From the NCBI GenBank assembly GCA_023419055.1, contig JAEZYO010000085.1:1-5577 (forward strand): a DNA stretch of 5,577 nucleotides, in the 5' to 3' direction. The notes beneath the pieces are model-generated. The model was not told the DNA's origin. It searched no databases and saw nothing but the letters and a program-made list of their open reading frames with translations. The position numbers were made by a program, and so were the translations under genes. Below are positions 5,006 to 5,577 of the stretch, in pieces (within the stretch, counting starts at the first letter, position 1; the number at the start of each line of letters is the position of its first letter). This DNA comes from Pseudomonadota bacterium. GTDB lineage: Bacteria > Myxococcota > Polyangia > Polyangiales > Polyangiaceae.

Positions 5006-5577
5006 TCAGCGCTTGAGCTCGGCCGGAGGAGGGGGCGGGGGGGGCAGCGGAGCGTTCGAGCGCGGGAGCGGCGGGGGCGTCAGCGAGCGCCGCGGCCCGC
5101 TCACGTTCGGGGGCGGAGGAGGCGTGGGCGGCCGCGCGGACGGGTGCGCCTGCTCGTAGCGGTGGCGCTCTTCGAAGAGCACGACCTTGATGAGCGAGTC
5201 GACGTCCGCTTCCTTGATGACCGGGTCGTTCACGTCGATGCTCGGATCGAGCAGCGCGATGAGCGCGAGCAGGGCGGTCGTGAGCTGCTGGTCGTTCGGG
5301 AACGACTCGCGGATGCACATCTCGCGCGCCTCGTCGGTCGAGGCGCCGAGCAGGTCGGCGTACATGCTGTCGATCGAGAGGAGGAGCGGCGTCGACAGAT
5401 CGGCGTGCTTGGGCGGCAGGCGGTTGATCGTGCGCAGACGGTCGATGACGCGACGGCGCGCTTCCTCTTCCGGGCCGGAGCGAGCCGACGGCACGAGGTT
5501 GTCGACCTCGTCGTCGACCACCACCGCGGCGTCGTTCTCGTCGAGGAGCTCGCTGGTCTCGGCGGGCGCCGCCGAGA
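5006..5577 (-). CDS. Acidic protein with helical core and poly-proline tail, N-terminus outside window, function unknown
   Basis: The frame ends with TGA at 5008-5006 and stays open to the right edge, about 190 residues. A GTG at 5524 could start a 172-residue form. The in-frame codons before it continue the same acidic style (E-L-L-D-E-N-D-A-A), so the start is probably off-window. Counting from that GTG: residues 1-20 are acidic; about 18-125 look helical, including R-R-R-V-I-D-R-L, S-T-P-L-L-L-S-I-D-S-M-Y, T-T-A-L-L-A-L-I-A-L-L and S-L-I-K-V-V-L-F-E-E-R; 130-172 are low-complexity, with proline runs of five (135-139), three (150-152) and seven (161-167), ending A-E-L-K-R. The alanine-leucine stretch is short and followed by D-P-S-I-D, so it reads as a buried helix rather than a clear membrane span. 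Translation of the proline runs would be expected to need EF-P. I do not recognise the family. A cytoplasmic protein whose tail binds a partner is possible but unproven. Confidence 0.82.
   Translation of the reverse strand, partial: SAAPAETSELLDENDAAVVVDDEVDNLVPSARSGPEEEARRRVIDRLRTINRLPPKHADLSTPLLLSIDSMYADLLGASTDEAREMCIRESFPNDQQLTTALLALIALLDPSIDVNDPVIKEADVDSLIKVVLFEERHRYEQAHPSARPPTPPPPPNVSGPRRSLTPPPLPRSNAPLPPPPPPPAELKR

Noticed and set aside
4989..5318. Minus-strand frame of 109 codons overlapping the proline-tailed gene
   Set aside because: Arg/Ala/Pro/His-rich shadow of the 5006-5577 frame. It is relevant only as a possible slippage tail.

Overview
The window is strongly G+C-rich, with codon third positions dominated by G and C (CTC, GAG, GCG and CGC throughout). 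Together with a very long TPR protein and a proline-rich acidic protein, this suggests a myxobacterium-like organism (Myxococcota, probably Polyangiales). That assignment rests on style and on recalled family resemblance, not on a search. No mobile element, integrase, phage gene or CRISPR array is visible; the region looks chromosomal.

Layout. Positions 1-4359 (+) hold the C-terminal part of a giant tetratricopeptide-repeat protein. It enters the window in the middle of a repeat and ends with a separate globular domain of about 250 residues. Its TPR hairpin pairs recur at exactly 72 residues over nine successive units. Its stop codon directly abuts the stop of a convergent minus-strand gene (TGA then TCA, 4357-4362). 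That gene (4360-4605, -) encodes a small exported protein of 81 residues, with a signal peptide and a two-cysteine mature part that resembles DUF4177. Upstream of it lies a compact RNA region on the minus strand. This consists of tRNA-Leu(CAG) at 4839-4922 with a plausible promoter, a trailer of about 140 nt packed with inverted repeats, and a strong intrinsic terminator at 4692-4725. Another hairpin (4958-4988) separates the tRNA from a minus-strand, proline-tailed protein (5006-5577) that runs off the right edge.

How the parts relate. All minus-strand units point toward the TPR gene: proline-tailed protein, then tRNA-Leu, then terminator, then small exported protein. The terminator isolates the tRNA transcript from the small gene. 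The hairpin at 4958-4988 may end the proline-tailed gene's transcript just before the tRNA, although it overlaps the proposed tRNA -35 element. I see no evidence that the protein genes share a pathway. The best leads are the tRNA-Leu trailer as a possible structured small RNA, the exported DUF4177-like mini-protein, and the TPR protein's C-terminal domain, which may be a degenerate enzyme fold. I found no clear new multi-gene system.
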